A stretch of DNA of 64,000 nt, from assembly GCA_022578605.1 (NCBI GenBank), contig MU394146.1:1-64000 (forward strand). Reading direction: 5' to 3'. This document shows positions 33,289 through 46,990 of the stretch, piece after piece. A program made the position numbers and the translations under genes. This stretch comes from Camillea tinctor. Taxonomy: Eukaryota > Ascomycota > Sordariomycetes > Xylariales > Xylariaceae. Below the pieces are notes generated by a model that made no database searches, was not told the origin of the DNA, and saw only the letters and a program-made list of their open reading frames with translations. How positions within the stretch are numbered: position 1 is the stretch's first letter; the number at the start of each line of letters is the position of its first letter.

Positions 33289-35001
33289 ATTGTAGAGAAA
33301 GGCTCGTCTTGGACGGCGAGACGGAAGAGGGAAGTAGGGTTGTTGTTGTTTTTTCGTAAGGATCGTTGGTTTTAAATTCTGTAGCCGTGTAGAAAAGAAA
33401 AGAAGACACAAAAATTGATGATGATGCGAATGTATTTCCCAGGAGAGAGGTTCACGAAGCAAGCAGAAGACGTGTCGTCAGAAGTTAGCCTTTGGGGAAG
33501 TTGATAAGTGATGGCAGCGGTGGGTTACATGAGGCCTTGGCGTGGTTGATGGGAAGGACACCCTAAACTTGGTTGGTACTAGCACCAGACTGACCTGGAT
33601 TTTGTAGGTACTTAGGTAACCGATGTAGCGAGTTATGACGAGGTGGCAGGGTTAAAGGTACAAAGCTTAGTGTACTTTGTACCAGATTAGATAAGTGTGT
33701 ACCCGTACATACACTAATGATATTTTGGGGGTTTAAGCAGTTAAAGAAGAACGGTGAGTAGAAAGAGGGAAAACATACCAAACCAAAGTGAGAAAAAAGT
33801 AAACCAATAAATAAATAAAATGAACAACAGTAAAAGAAGAAAAATAAGACAAGGTAAATTTAACATATAAAAAAACGAGACAAAAAGAAACAGAGAGTAT
33901 GTAATCAGTATCAAGGTATTAGTGTACTATACTGTACCAAGTAGTAAGTACTCACTACTTACTACCCAAGTCAGCCTAGGTTCGCTGTATTGATTGGGGA
34001 GGGGCGGAAAGAAAATGCAGGTCGGTGTTGGCAATTGAAGCAAAATACCTACTAATAAGCAACACAGCATATGTATGTATGTAGGCAGTTATACTTTTAA
34101 TACAATACATCCTATCTAACTACAGTAAGTACCTATTTGAGTAAATCTACCTAACCCATCTCTATCTACATTTACATTTTACCTACATGCATATTACCCT
34201 CCCTCCCCCCCCCCCCCTTCTTTTTAGTGCAAAACATGTGCTGTATCCCAACTGGCCCTTTTTATTAAAATAGGTACAAGTCTGGGGGCGCGTGCAACGC
34301 GCGTATACCACAAAGGGGGGGCTTTAGAAAGACCAAAAAAAAAAAACTAACCTCCCCTCTCCCCCTTCAAAACTTTCTTTCCCACACCTCCAAAAAAGGG
34401 TCCCCCGGCCCCTGGAGTGGTTCATGCTTCCAATAGGTCGGTAACTTATCGAGCTTCCCGGGTCTGACACTCCATCTGTCTGGGACCAACTTACGTATAC
34501 ACCATCAAGCCAAAACCTAATACTTTTTATACTTCAAAGGTACATGCATGTCTTTGTCTGTCTATCTGTCAATGCATTGTTATTTCGTCAGAAACAAATA
34601 TTGATTTCCCTATACGCAGTATAGAAGTATGATAATTGCCACTAAGCTCAACAGCACATCACACTAACGTAAAGCTCCCCATGTGTCAAAAAGTTTATTT
34701 AGTATGTATATCAGCTTACACTAAATACGCTTCCTTCTAGCAACCCTATCACCAAATAACTTCTTACATGCATATCATCGTAGCCTCTTGTAATCATATC
34801 CTTGTACGTATTCTTGTTTTGTACTTTCGCCTTGTTCGAAGCAAAGCAAAGAATAAGCTATCTACCGTTACATCAATACCTACATACAGATACAAAGAAC
34901 GAAACATGACCGCTAGCCCATAATTGCTGCTGTTACTCAATACACACAGGTAGTGAAATACCAAATGACCTGGGTCAGGTTATATCCTTACGTCTATATA
35001 T
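33289..35001. other. Intergenic, no gene seen
   Basis: 1.7 kb upstream of the Rab gene and downstream of NCA2. It contains a leader-like stretch next to the Rab start, A-rich segments (33780-33900), many acctacc/ctacctaa motifs, a C13 tract at about 34205-34217 and an A11 run at 34334-34344. No coding signal. Confidence 0.5.
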
Positions 35002-37089
35002 CTATTTCAACCACTTGGCGTAGGCCCAGCGTATCCTGTCTAACGCACGTAGCTGGGACTGGATGCCTTTGAGGTTAGCAAGATCGTCGAGATCCTCCAA
35101 AAAGTCCCTCTCGACAGCGGCGGGTAACACCTCATGCGCGAGCCGGCGGAGAACGTGAACCTCGCAGAGGAGTAGACCGTGATCCTTGTACGACAGCAGG
35201 TTATTCGGCGAAGGCGTGGCCTCGGAAAAGATGCGGTCGATGTTGCGGAGCACCCGCACGCATTTGCCGGCCCGCCGAGTTTCGTTGAAACCCCGGCGAC
35301 CTCCGGACCATCCTCGAAGATACTGGACCACCCCGACTAGCACAAGGATACCGGGAGTCAGGCCGACGAAACCGAACACCAGTTCTTGGCTTTGCAGGAG
35401 TGCATCGATGCCACTCATAGCAACCTCTATGTCTACCTTGGTCTTTTGGATTTGAATAAGCAAGGTGCGAACCAGGTCGCCACGGACGGCACCACTAAAC
35501 GGGGTCCTCAGATCCTTCTCGTAAGCACGGAGAATGGGAGTGACATCGCCCTCCCGCACCTTGGCCCTGATCTCGGCCACCTGAGATTCGCTGAGCGATG
35601 GCGCCCCAGTCGCAACGGTGGGTTTGTCAAGAGCGAAGTCGACAACCATGCGCTCCAAGCTTTCTCGGTCGGCCTTGAGGCTATCCCGGCTCATGAGAGC
35701 GATCTCGCTGTTGGAGTCGTGACGAATGGTCCCGATCACCTTGCGTACAGGATCGATAACCCAATTGAACCAAAAGTCACGGACCGTGGCACCAAGATCC
35801 CGTACCCAGTGTATGAGCTCTTGTTTCTTGTTGACCAAAAGCCGGAGGATCGTGGTAGAGGAGAAAAGGAGAGCAATTGCCGGTAGCCAGTATCTTACGA
35901 GTCTAGAGGGGCGTCCATTGTCTGCGACAACGAGGTCCATCGAATTGACGTGTCCTGGTAAACCATTAGCTAGTAAATGCTGGAGGCGTCTGGCCACCAA
36001 AACAGGTCGGTTCGTCTCGTCCTCCTCGGCCTGGATGGAAAGCTCAGGATCTTCATCCACGCCAGCAAAGACCTTATCCTCGAAGTCAGCGACCCCGACG
36101 TCCAACGAAAGGACGTCCTTGAGCACCATGTCCATGAGGGCTACGCTTCTTTCCACGACACCCTTCCATTCCTGACTGTTGGACATGATTATGTCACTTT
36201 TTCCATCGTCGCTACCATTCCCGCCAAATGCGAGGCCCTCATCTATCAGGACACCGAGGCCACTGGCCGTCATCTCTCGGAGTTTCTTGAGTTTGGCTTG
36301 TTTCCTCCGGGCCTCGGATCTGCAGAGCGCAACGGGTGACATGATCCTCCTCTGGACATTGGCTAGAGATTTTTCAAGGACAGTCTCCCGGACAATGGCG
36401 TAAAACTGGCGCCATCGCTGCGACAGACCAGCTTGGAGAGATTCATGGTCAGACTCAGCCTCCAGGTCGGTAGCTGACCTGCTGCCGACACCGGTATAAC
36501 GCTGCAGTCGGGCCTTGCTATCTTCGTATATGTCCGCGGACCACGTCCACAAACGGAGAGGGGATGTTTGCACCAGATAAAGGCTACTAGAGGTAGGCGA
36601 GGAGAGAATATCGTCCCAATACCATATATGATCACTCAAGGGTATGATCTGGCTTAGGAGGGTATCCAGAATGATGCCATAGGTGCGGACAGTTGCTTTG
36701 CTAACCAATACCCACTCAAGCTCCGATTCATACTGGTTGGCAGCTAGGACCTCGACCCGGTCTGATAGCAAGTTAGACTGGGACAGAAGTTGTTGTAGTT
36801 GCTTGGTGGGGAGGACGGCAGGGGTTCCGGCAGTTGCTGACAATGTCTTGATAATCCTAAGCAGTTCTTTTACACGGGGAGAGTTAAGGTCTACGGCGGC
36901 CTGCACAGCGATTTCTCCATGAGGACTCCGCAGGTGACTAAAGGGGATCCGGTCTAACTGGGCGTCCAAGCGGCGCACTTGACTTTTAAGATGTGGCGTA
37001 TTAGCGGAAAAGAGTCAAGAATCATCAATCGATAATAGTAATGCTGATAATATAACGGTGATAATAGCTTACTCGGCCACTAAAGACAT
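35002..37089 (-). CDS. NCA2: NCA2 family mitochondrial protein
   Basis: Two exons (37089-37073 and 36982-35002; 90-bp intron gtaagc...aaaag) encode 665 aa. The spliced N-terminus reads MSLVADQVRRLDAQLDRIPF, which is family-typical; without the 17-nt exon the protein would seem to start at Met-Arg-Arg. Yeast NCA2 is a mitochondrial protein that influences expression of the mitochondrially encoded ATP synthase subunits 6 and 8. The C-terminal half has the NCA2 core: a hydrophobic segment near YWLPAIALLFSSTTILRLLV, then LMSRDSLKADRESLERMV, a second segment GFVGLTPGILVLVGVVQYL, and LLLCEVHVLRRLAHEVLP. Length suits the family. The gene is divergent from ERG25. Confidence 0.9.
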
Positions 37090-38359
37090 CTTTTTTTTTC
37101 TTTTCTAATTATTTATTTCGCTTTTCGGTGAAGGGGGACGGTGCGGGCGGCCAAGAAAAGAGAGAAATTGGTTTTATATGGGTCGGGACTCGGAGATTTC
37201 GGCAGACATAACCCTGGATGCGATCATGTCAAGCCGGAAAGATGGAGGTGTGTGCGGTATGTGTCTGTGTCTATGCTTGCGTGTGGTGTGTACCGGAATG
37301 GTGACCTAAGGTCGGGTCGACAGGGCTGGGCTGACTGACTAGGATTGGGCAGACAGCTGAACAGTGCCGGTATAGATCGAATAGACAAGACATACGATAG
37401 ATACAACACTACCACGCTACCACGCAGATGCTACCACTATACACCACCCAACAACTGGGTGAGAACAGGGCACCAGGAGGTCTGTGATATTTTTGAGGTA
37501 CGGAGTATAGGTGTAAATCGGAACCCAAAGACCCAAGAACAACTCAGAAGTATGGAGATGTTGTAAGAACTAGACGTGGGGTTTCTAGAAAAGTTAGTGT
37601 GGTGTAGTTGTTCGGGGCCAAATATTTCCGTTGGTCGAATGTTGGTCAGTCGATGTTTACATTGCGCTCATGTGAAAGTGATGAAAAGTCGAAGCCCAAT
37701 TCATTAGAAGGTCTGCATGAGGTCATGCAAAAGAAGCTTGGGCCACTCAGCTAGACCCCAAGATCCCAAGGACCTTTTCCGTTGACCGCTACAAAATAAA
37801 CTTAACCAAGTAGTCTAAGTGGTAAGCCACACACACTCACACTGACACACCAAAAAATTAACGAGCCACTTTTCTACCAGTCCTTCTCGAATGCGAATAC
37901 TGCACGTACCTTGAACCCGAATACGAGATCTTTCGCGCCACACCTTTGCCGATAAAGATTGAATTCCCCACATTCGTGGAACCCTGCCCACCCCATCAAG
38001 TAAGACCGGATGCGCAAATTCCAGGTGGGATCATAGTGGCAGCATACCCCTGATTGGTCGTACGGTCGGTGATGGACAGGGGCCCTGAAAACTAAACCAT
38101 CTAATCTCCTTAATCTTTTTTATTAGTCTTGCTTCTTCCCTCCTTCAATCGATTTCTTCTTTATTATTTTTTTATTTATTTATTACAACAAACAACATAA
38201 CCCTTTTTTTCTCTCTCTTTTCCTTTTCCTTTTCTCCCTCCTTCATATCTATAGCCTCGACTTTTCCCGCCCTTCCATTCCTTTAAAAAAAAATCCAATT
38301 GCTATTTTGGATCACAAATCGGTAGACACGGGTGATTGGGCATTGCGTTGCTCCTTGTC
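37090..38359. promoter_or_regulatory. Divergent promoter region NCA2 / ERG25
   Basis: 1.27 kb between head-to-head starts. The ERG25 side (38100-38330) is the T/C-rich leader common in fungal housekeeping genes. I looked for sterol-regulatory (SrbA-like) motifs and found none that I would defend. The open stretch at 37345-37566 has no domain. Confidence 0.4.
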
Positions 38360-39391
38360 ATGGCGACACTGTATGTATCTTGGTTCTGTTCCGCCCAGCG
38401 CGTTTCCACTTCCCCCTTCCCCCTTTTCCCTTCTCACACCGCGCCATGGTTGTAATCAGCTGGACTAATTGTTGTGTGCTTCCGCAGAAATTCTACCCTC
38501 GGTGGCTTTGCCCATCCCGACACCTTCTCGAGCGTGTTCGAGGAGGTCTCCAAGGCCAATGTTCAGCTCAACGTCGCCGAGCGTCTCTGGGCGAGTTGGT
38601 ACCTATGGATGCAGAACGACACCCTAGCCACGGGTATCATGAGTCTTGCCCTGCACGAGCTCTTCTACTTCGGCAGATGTATTCCCTACCTCATCATCAG
38701 CTACATCCCTTACTTCAACAAGTACAAGCTCCAGCAGCAGAAGATACCGACCCTGAAGGAGCAATGGGACTGCGCCAGTCTCGTTCTCCTCACCCATTTC
38801 ACCGTTGAACTTCCCCAGATCTGGCTCTTCCACCCTCTCGCCACCTACTTCGGCATGCAGTACGGCGTCCCGTTCCCCAAGCTCAGCACCATGGCCCTCC
38901 AGATCGCCGTCTTCTTCATAATGGAGGATACATGGCATTACTGGTTCCACCGTGCTCTGCACTACGGACCGCTCTACAAGATGATCCACAAGGTCCACCA
39001 CACCTACTCCGCGCCTTTCGGTCTAGCCGCCGAGTACGCCTCGCCTATTGAAGTCATGCTGCTCGCCGTCGGCACCGTCGGCGGTCCTATCCTATGGGTC
39101 TCTCTTACCGGCGATCTCCACCTCGTCACCATGTACGTCTGGATCCTCGGCCGTGTCTTCCAGGCCATCGACTCGCACAGCGGATACGACTTCCCCTGGA
39201 GCTTGCGCCACTTCCTCCCCTTCTGGGCCGGTGCCGCCCACCACGACACTCACCACGAGCGATTCATTGGCAACTACGCCTCTAGCTTCAGATGGTGGGA
39301 CTACCTACTAGACACCGAGTCCGGCCCCGAGGCTGCCAAGCGCCGCCGCGAGAGAAGACTCAAGGCTCTCAAGGCCAAGAAGGCCGAGTAA
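38360..39391 (+). CDS. ERG25: C-4 methylsterol oxidase (ERG25)
   Basis: Two exons (38360-38370 and 38488-39391) encode 304 aa. The 11-nt first exon gives MAT and two bases of Leu; intron gtatgt...ccgcag follows. ERG25 is the ER di-iron oxidase that removes the C-4 methyl groups in ergosterol synthesis, with ERG26 and ERG27. The three histidine boxes are HRALH (158-162), HKVHH (171-175) and HHDTHH (255-260), and the membrane segments between them are hydrophobic. The C-terminal KKAE fits the dilysine KKXX ER-retrieval signal. Substrate assignment is by family resemblance (WHYWFHRALHYGPLYK, AEYASPIEV). The start is chosen because the + frame reads straight through the splice. Confidence 0.93.
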
Positions 39392-41115
39392 GCCACTCGT
39401 CGCTATTCTCGGGCTGTAGAGGAGGAAAGAAGAAGCCCTCGGAAAGACCAATGGGGACCCTATCCGGGGGAAATGATTGTCCCTCCCGGCTACTAGAGAG
39501 TGCAAGTCACTTTATCAAAGCAAGGGGCAAAATCCTAGCATATCACCTGCACGCTTCACGCAAGAACAACGGTCTTCAATCGTCCATTCGTTCGTTTCCC
39601 CCCACCTTGGGACGATCGAACCCTTTTTAATGCTTGTAAATACTTTTTGGAGAGAGATGCGGTTGAGAAAGGGAAGAACCTGTATACAACCTTTTAACTT
39701 TAATAATGATGCATTACGGAATTAAGCAAAGGCAAGAAGGGAAAAGAAGAAAAGAGAGAACTCCATACAAATAGATTAATAAGCAATATGCATGAGAAAC
39801 TTTTTGGAGTTTTCTAGTTATTAACGAAGAACTGATTTGGAAAACAACATTATACCGTACATACCCATCATTGGATTCGGTCTGAGAACATGCCGTTTAA
39901 TGTGACTTGCGGTGAGATCAAGGGATGGGATGGGCGTTGGCGGAAATGCCATGCTGGTTGGGCTAACCTACATAAACCTAGTACGAAAGTGTTCTAGAAG
40001 GAAAAAAAAAAGACAAATTGGGTAGAAGAGAGACTAGGTAGGTAAAATAAGGGTCCGGCCGGGTCCGTGGCGAATTTTTACTCCTGAACTAACAAACTTA
40101 TCTTTCTTTTTTTTTTCTTTCTAAGGGAAGAACCAAATCACCCCTGTCGAGTTGTCAATGCGTTGTTAGCTGATAGATTAGATAAATGGATGTATGGTGG
40201 GATGGGATAGATACAGGGTGGGATATCGAGGTAGTGTATTGGCTGCACTGCGGCACTTATGCAGGTACATAGCTCGTGTAGGGAGCTGGGAGGTGAGGAG
40301 GTTGCACTACAACTTGGATATGTTGAAGCTGTGTAATGGCTTTAGGGAGCTGGTGGGTGGGTTGATTGATGGCATGATAAATATCACGAATAAGCGTAAG
40401 TTGGTATTTTTTAAAAGAGAGAGAGATAGTGGTGTGGGCGAATTACTTGGGTATGTGTACAGGTAGGGCGATTTTCAATACAGGGGTGAGGGGGGCGAAG
40501 GTCACCGTGGAAATAGGAGATGGATGAGTATCTAACGTCATTACATCCGTAACTATGAATTGGGTGACTCTACGAATCTGTTCCTTTCTTTTCTCTTACT
40601 CCTGCGACCCCTGATGTTTTTACTTCATTGTTTTAACATGTAATTGCGCAGTTTATTCATACAGGAAGAGAAAAGGGGGAGGAGGTTCCGTTTGCCGGGA
40701 ACTCAAAAAGAGGGAGGGAGATGGGATTTAAGTAGTCGTGTATAATTCGTTAATATATCTATCATGTTTTCTGTATGAGCTGAATATGATCATAGCAAAC
40801 GGCAGGCCAGTATGCCATCTTACGTAGAAACAGTCATGTGTAGACACAAATGATCTAGGATTGATATACTCAAATTCTCTCCCGAAGTGATACCTAATAA
40901 TGCAGTCCAAATGAGGGTATAGTATGTACGCTACGACGTGCTCGTGCTAGTTCGACCAAACGAGGGTGTTCTTCTTATTAGGGAGTTCTAAAGACTCCTA
41001 CATGTACACAGGGCTTTAAAGCATGATCTAGGTGGAATGGCAGTTTATTCTCAGTAGCATGCTAGCAAAACTATGGTATAGTGTCTAGGTGTAATGCTAG
41101 GGCCCAAAGTCGGTC
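39392..41115. other. Intergenic up to the retrotransposon
   Basis: ERG25 3' UTR, then about 1.3 kb without a credible gene. Runs of A and T occur near 40003-40012 and 40107-40121. Towards 41 kb the sequence becomes A/T-richer but is not yet RIP-like. The insertion target ends here. Confidence 0.5.
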
Positions 41116-41120
41116 ATCAT
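41116..41120. repeat. Target-site duplication, left copy (atcat)
   Basis: The five bases atcat directly precede the left LTR and are identical to 48731-48735 directly after the right LTR, as expected for a Copia integrase. Confidence 0.8.
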
Positions 41121-41264
41121 TATTGGAATATGGGGTTACCACCCTACTTTACGGTACTACACTACTATTATATGTACATATATATTGGGCTTCTACTTTC
41201 TTTTAAACTTTTTTTTGGACTAATATACTTTATTTTTTCTTTTACTTATTGTTTTACTTTAATA
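41121..41264 (+). repeat. Left LTR (144 bp)
   Basis: Begins tattggaata and ends actttaata. It aligns without a gap to 48587-48730. The ends fit an original TGTTGG...CCAACA terminal inverted repeat altered by C-to-T and G-to-A changes. Confidence 0.85.
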
Positions 41265-44200
41265 AGTTATAAGCTTGGTTAACATAACGCAGCTTAACCG
41301 GGTTTTTTTGTTAAAACCTTTATATAAGCTTATACTGCGTAAAAATGCCGCCGAAATATTAACCTTTATTTAAAGAAACTTTTTTTACTTTAAAAGAAGC
41401 TATCGACTTTTTATTTAAAAAAAGCTATTTTTTGCTAAATTATTTTATAAAACGAATAATACTTAATAAATTAATACTTAAATTAATAAATATGCACTTT
41501 ATAATGTTTAAAATATATTAAAAAGGTTTTACTTAATAGTTAAAATTATTAAAGCTTTTAAAATTTTTAAATACGGATTTAAAATAGCTTTATTTAGTAT
41601 TTTAAAACGTTAATGCTTTATTTAAAATTATAAGGCTTTAGCATCTTTATATATTAGCTTTAAAAATTTTTATTAATTATTATAATATAGCTTAAGCTTT
41701 TTTCTTTTTAAAAATTTACTAAAATTAATAAACTAACTATTAATTTTATTATAGAAAATTTAGTAATAAATAAATAATTAAATTATTAATTATAATAAAA
41801 ATTAATAAAAAAGTTACAGTAATTATTATAACTGTTTTATTTTTTTTTTATTTTTGCAATAATATATAAACGAAAAAAATTTTATATTTAAAAACTATTA
41901 TTTTTACTTTTAAAATTATAAGTTTTACGTTAACTATAATAATAACTTTATTAATTTAAAATGTTTTAAAAAAAAAATTATAACTTTTACTTTTATTTAT
42001 TAATAAAAGCAACTTTTTTTTATTTTATTAATTTTAATAAATTTTTTACATTTTTTTATTTTTTAAAAATAGCATAACTAAACGTACTATTTAGCAATAA
42101 ATTTTTAAATAGCAATTTTAAATTATTAAGTTTACTATTATTAACTTTAATACTTTTATTTACGCTATTAAAGCAAACTATAAGCTTTAAACTATTATTA
42201 CTTTTTAATTAAAATTATGACATTTAAAGTTTTAAAATTATACTATTTATTAAAATTTTATTAAACTTTAATAATAATAATAATTCTTTAAAGGTATATA
42301 TACTTTTTAAAAATTTTTAAAAGCTTTTATATAATATACCTACTTTTATATTTACTATTATTTTTTTCGAAAAAAACTTACATACTTTTTTTTTTTTTTT
42401 ATTACTTTAAAAAACTTTACAAAAGATTTTATATAGCAAAAAACACATTAAAATAGCTATTAAAAAAAAAAACGCAAAGTTTATAAAATAACTTTAAAAA
42501 TAGCTAAATAAAAGAAAAACTTAAAAGCTTTTTAATAAATATAACTTATTTTATAGTAAAAATTAAATTTTACTATATTTACGGCTATTATATATTAACT
42601 TGCTATAAAAAGTTAAAAAAAAATCTATTATTAAAACTATAACAATTAAAACGGCAAAAAATAGCTTTAATGCTATTTTAAAATTAGTTAGCGCTAATAA
42701 ATAGCTTACTTTTAATAAAAAAATTAAACTTATATTAAATAAAACTTTTAATATAGCTTAAAAACGCTTTAAACTTTTTATATTACTTTTTTTTATAGTT
42801 GTTAAATTTATTGCTATTAACAACTAATATAATATTTAACTTAAAGCATATAGTATTATTATTTTATAATACTTAAGCTGCATTGCTTAAATATTTTTTA
42901 TAGTTATTAACTTTAACTTTAAAAAAAACTTTAAATATATTATTTTGTTAATGTTTAAAGCATTTATTACACGTTTTTGCTTTATTAGTAACGTTACTTT
43001 TAAAATATATTTTAAAAAGCTTTTTAATTTAATACTAACTAAATGTAATAATAATGTAGTTTAGTTTACTAAATAATTATAATAAACTGCTGTTAAGTTT
43101 AAGTTTTTAAATACTAATAATAAGCTAAATATATTTACTTTTTATATTGTTTACCTTTTTTTAATAAAGTTAAGTAAAAAATATAGCATTTTTTTTACTG
43201 CGTTTTTTTAACATAATAACTTTTTTTTTATTATTATTAGTAATATTATAATACTAAGTATTACGTTAAAAACTGTACTAATAGTAACTAAAAAGGAAAA
43301 ATAAAACATTAAACTATAAGATAATAATAAAAAAAAAGTTGCTATATTTGCTAAAATTAGCAATAAACATAACTTTAATGCTAAGTGCTATATTTATAAA
43401 CGCTATAAAAATAAGTATTGCTGTTAACAATATTTTAAAAAAGTTAAGTTTATTTATTAAATTAATAATAATAATAATAATAATAAAGCTAATAATAATA
43501 ATAAAGAAAATAAAGTTGCTAAAAAAACTGCTAAAAAGTAAAGTAGTTAAGTTAAAAAAAAAAATTAATAAAAAGCTGCTAAAAATAAAAAACAAGGAAA
43601 TAATAATAAATTTAATAACGATAACGAAAACTTTACTATAGCACTTTTTATAGCAGCTTTAATTATTTTAGTTTAAGCTTTATTTTAATATAATAATAGC
43701 AAGTAAAAATTTGCTAACGTAGTGTTAAAAAGTATTTTAAAGCTTAATATTAAACTTTTTGCTATTATTTACTTAATTAATAGCTTTTTTTAACTATTTT
43801 TTTGCTTTTTTACTATATTTATTATTAATAATACTTTATAAAAGATTTTAAAAGTAAAAATAGCTTTTTACGTAGCTACTATATAAAATGCTATATTTTT
43901 TAATTTAAAAGCTATTAACTTTATATTTTGCTATTAAAAAGACTTTATAACTTTATAACTTTATAAGGGCTTGTTTATAAATAGTATTAACGAGAAACTT
44001 ATACTTATATTAAGCATTAGCGTTAAGAAAGTTTATATATTAATAAATAAAAAACGAGCTTATATTTTTATTTTTAATGCTTTATATATTTTTAACGTAA
44101 ATATTAACTTTATTTTTTTTTTAGCTATAATAAAAAGAAATTTTATTATAACTATTAATAAATATAAAGTTATATACTATATAAAAAATAAAATAGTTTT

Positions 44201-46189
44201 TTAATATATTTAACAAAATAGCTTATATATTTTAAACTAACTTATATTAAAAAAGATATTTTAAGCTGCAATATACGCTTTTTATTTAGTTAGTTACTTT
44301 TATATGCGCTTATAGTATAAAAAAATGGGTTACTTAAAAAATTAAAGCTTTTAAAAGCTACTATTTATATTTATTAGCATTACTTTATAAAAAAAGGTTT
44401 ATTTTTATAATAAATGTGCTATAAGCCGCTTATAATAGCGCTTATATAAAGGCACTATATAAAAAAGCACTAAATTAATAAAATAGATTTATATTAATAT
44501 AATTAGTTTTTTTTTTATTATAAAAATTAAAAAGAAAAAATATTAAGCTATGTTTATTAACAATTTTACTTAGTTTACTTAGGCTTTCTTATTAATAAAT
44601 AAATTTTTAAAATTTTTTTTAAACTGTTTTAAGTTAATATTAAATAAATTTAAACGAAATATACAGCGCTATAAAAGCTTATATTTAAACTAAAGTAAAG
44701 AAAATATAATAAATACTTTAAAGCTTTTTTGTAAAAAATAAAATATTTAACTTTATTATATAGCTACATAATAATATAAACAAAACGGCATAATAAAACG
44801 CTTTAACCGTATTTTAAAAAAGCGCTTTAATATAGTATTAAATAAAAAAACTATACTTAAAAAATATTAGCTATATATACTATTTACGATGTTATATTTT
44901 CGTAATAAGTTTTTTAATAAAGTTATTAAGAAAATATTATATAAGGCATAATATAGCAAACTTTTTAATTTAACTTACTTTTGCGTTATAAAGGTTTTTA
45001 GCTAGGTTATTATTTTAAAGCTATAAAGTAAAAAGTTATTATTTTAATTAGTAAAGGTATGCATAGTAAGCTATTAAAAATTTATTAACTATATAGTTAT
45101 AGTTAAAAAAAATGAAAAAATAAAAGTTATTAATAACGTTGTTTTTAATAAATAATAAACATATATTAACTTTAAATTACATTGTAAGAAATTATAGCAA
45201 AAAACGCTAACACGCAAAGTTTTTTTTTTAAAACCTTTAATTATAAAATATTTTGCTAATTACACATTAAATAAGCTAATTAGTTAATATAAGCAATTTT
45301 AATACTACTATAAATAGCTATTATTATAAAAAAGCTTTTAATACCTTAATAAGGCTTTTTTATTGCTTATAAAAAAAAATCAACTTTTTAATTAATTATT
45401 AAATAATTTTTTAAACGTTAATAAAAAACTTATACTTATAATTAAAATTAAGTTAGCGCTTTTAATAAAAACTTTTAAAGTATATTTTAAACTTAAAATT
45501 TTTTTATACTGTTTAATAAAGAAAATAAATAAATATATTTACTTTTATAAATTAAAGTTACTTATAAAACTTAAAAAAGTTAAATATAATAATTTTATAT
45601 TTTAATAAAAAGTATTTATTTTTTAAAAATAGTTTATTGTTAATATAGCTTTTTTTATAGCAATAATTAAAAAAATAAAACTTAAAAAACTTAAATTTTA
45701 TAAAAAAGCTAAAAACTTTTTATAATAAAATAAGTAAAAGAAAGCTATAGATTTTAAGTATAAATTATTAGTAAATAACTGCATTTAAACTTTAATGCTA
45801 CTATTTAAACATAAAAAACCTTTTAACGAAAAATAAGTATATAAACTTAAAATAGGCTTTAATAAGAAAATATTACGATATAAGGCTAAATAAGTAATTA
45901 AAAGTTTTAAATAAATTATAAAAGTAAACTTTAATAAAATTTTTACTTTAATAGTTAAGCTTATAAGTTATAAAGCTTTATTTGCTATAGTAACTGCTTT
46001 TAACTTAAAAATTAATTAAATAAACGTTAAAATAGCTTTTTTTTATAGCAACGTTAATAAAAAAGTTTATATAAAGTAATTATTAAGGTTTATTAGTAAT
46101 AATTATTTAAATTAAGTTTATAAATTAAATAAAGCGCTATATAGTTTAAAATAGTTATTAAAAATATAGTATAATATTTTAGCAAAATA

Positions 46190-46990
46190 TTTAAAAAAGT
46201 TAAGATTTTATTTACTTATATTTAATATGGAAATTTTTATAAAAAGATATATTTATATTGCTGTTTATATTAATAATTTTTTTATTATAAAACTTTTTAA
46301 ATTAAACATTGTAAAATTAAAACAATATTTAAGCAATTAATTTAAAATGTTTAATTTAAAACTTTACAACTATTACTTAAGTATAACTATACGTTAAAAT
46401 AAACAATAAAAAGCTATTTATTTAAAGCAACAAGCATATTTAAAAAAAGTTTTAAAAAAATTTAAGTATTAAAACGTTAAACTATACTGCGTTTTTATAG
46501 TTTTATTTATTAAGTTAGTTTTAAAAAATTACAAAATTTTTAAAAATATAAAATAGTAGTATATAAAAGTTATTAGATTATTAATGTATATTATATTTAG
46601 TATAAAACTTAATTTAGCTTTTTTAATATTTTATTTTAATAAGTTTATAGTAAATTTAATAAAAAAACATTATTAAAAAGTAAAGTAAATTATAGGATAT
46701 ATTAAGGAAACATTAAACTTAAAACTATATTATAATAAACTATTAAAATATTTTATAAAGTATACAAATGCTAACTGGGCTAATAATACTGCGTTAAGAA
46801 AATTTACTTTAAAGTTTATTTTTAACTTTAGCAGTAAAGTTATTAATTAAAAATTTAAAAAATAAACGTTTATAGCTTTATTTAGCTGTAAAGTAAAATA
46901 TATAGCATAAATTTAAGCTATTAAAAAAGCTATATAGCTTAAGAAATTATTTAAGAAATTAAAAGCATTTAAAACAGTTAAAAACATACT
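46190..46990 (+). pseudogene. Copia reverse transcriptase / RNase H relic
   Basis: Reading one + frame through the stops, 46260-46277 gives AVYINN, where Copia has the catalytic YVDD; both Asp codons are now AAT. Some 110 bp later the frame reads YLKQQAYLKKVLKKF, equivalent to the Copia YLSQQAYxxKxL helix. From 46761 it reads YTNANWANN, matching RNase H YTDADWAGD. Near 46884 it reads SCKVKY for SCEAEY. GAA to AAA, GAT to AAT and GCA to GTA changes are all transitions. I describe these traces only to classify the element. Confidence 0.75.

Noticed and set aside
43314..43641. Open frames of 93-100 residues on both strands inside the A/T-rich Copia
   Set aside because: They consist almost only of Ile, Leu, Lys, Phe and Asn from A/T-rich sequence; a product of base composition.
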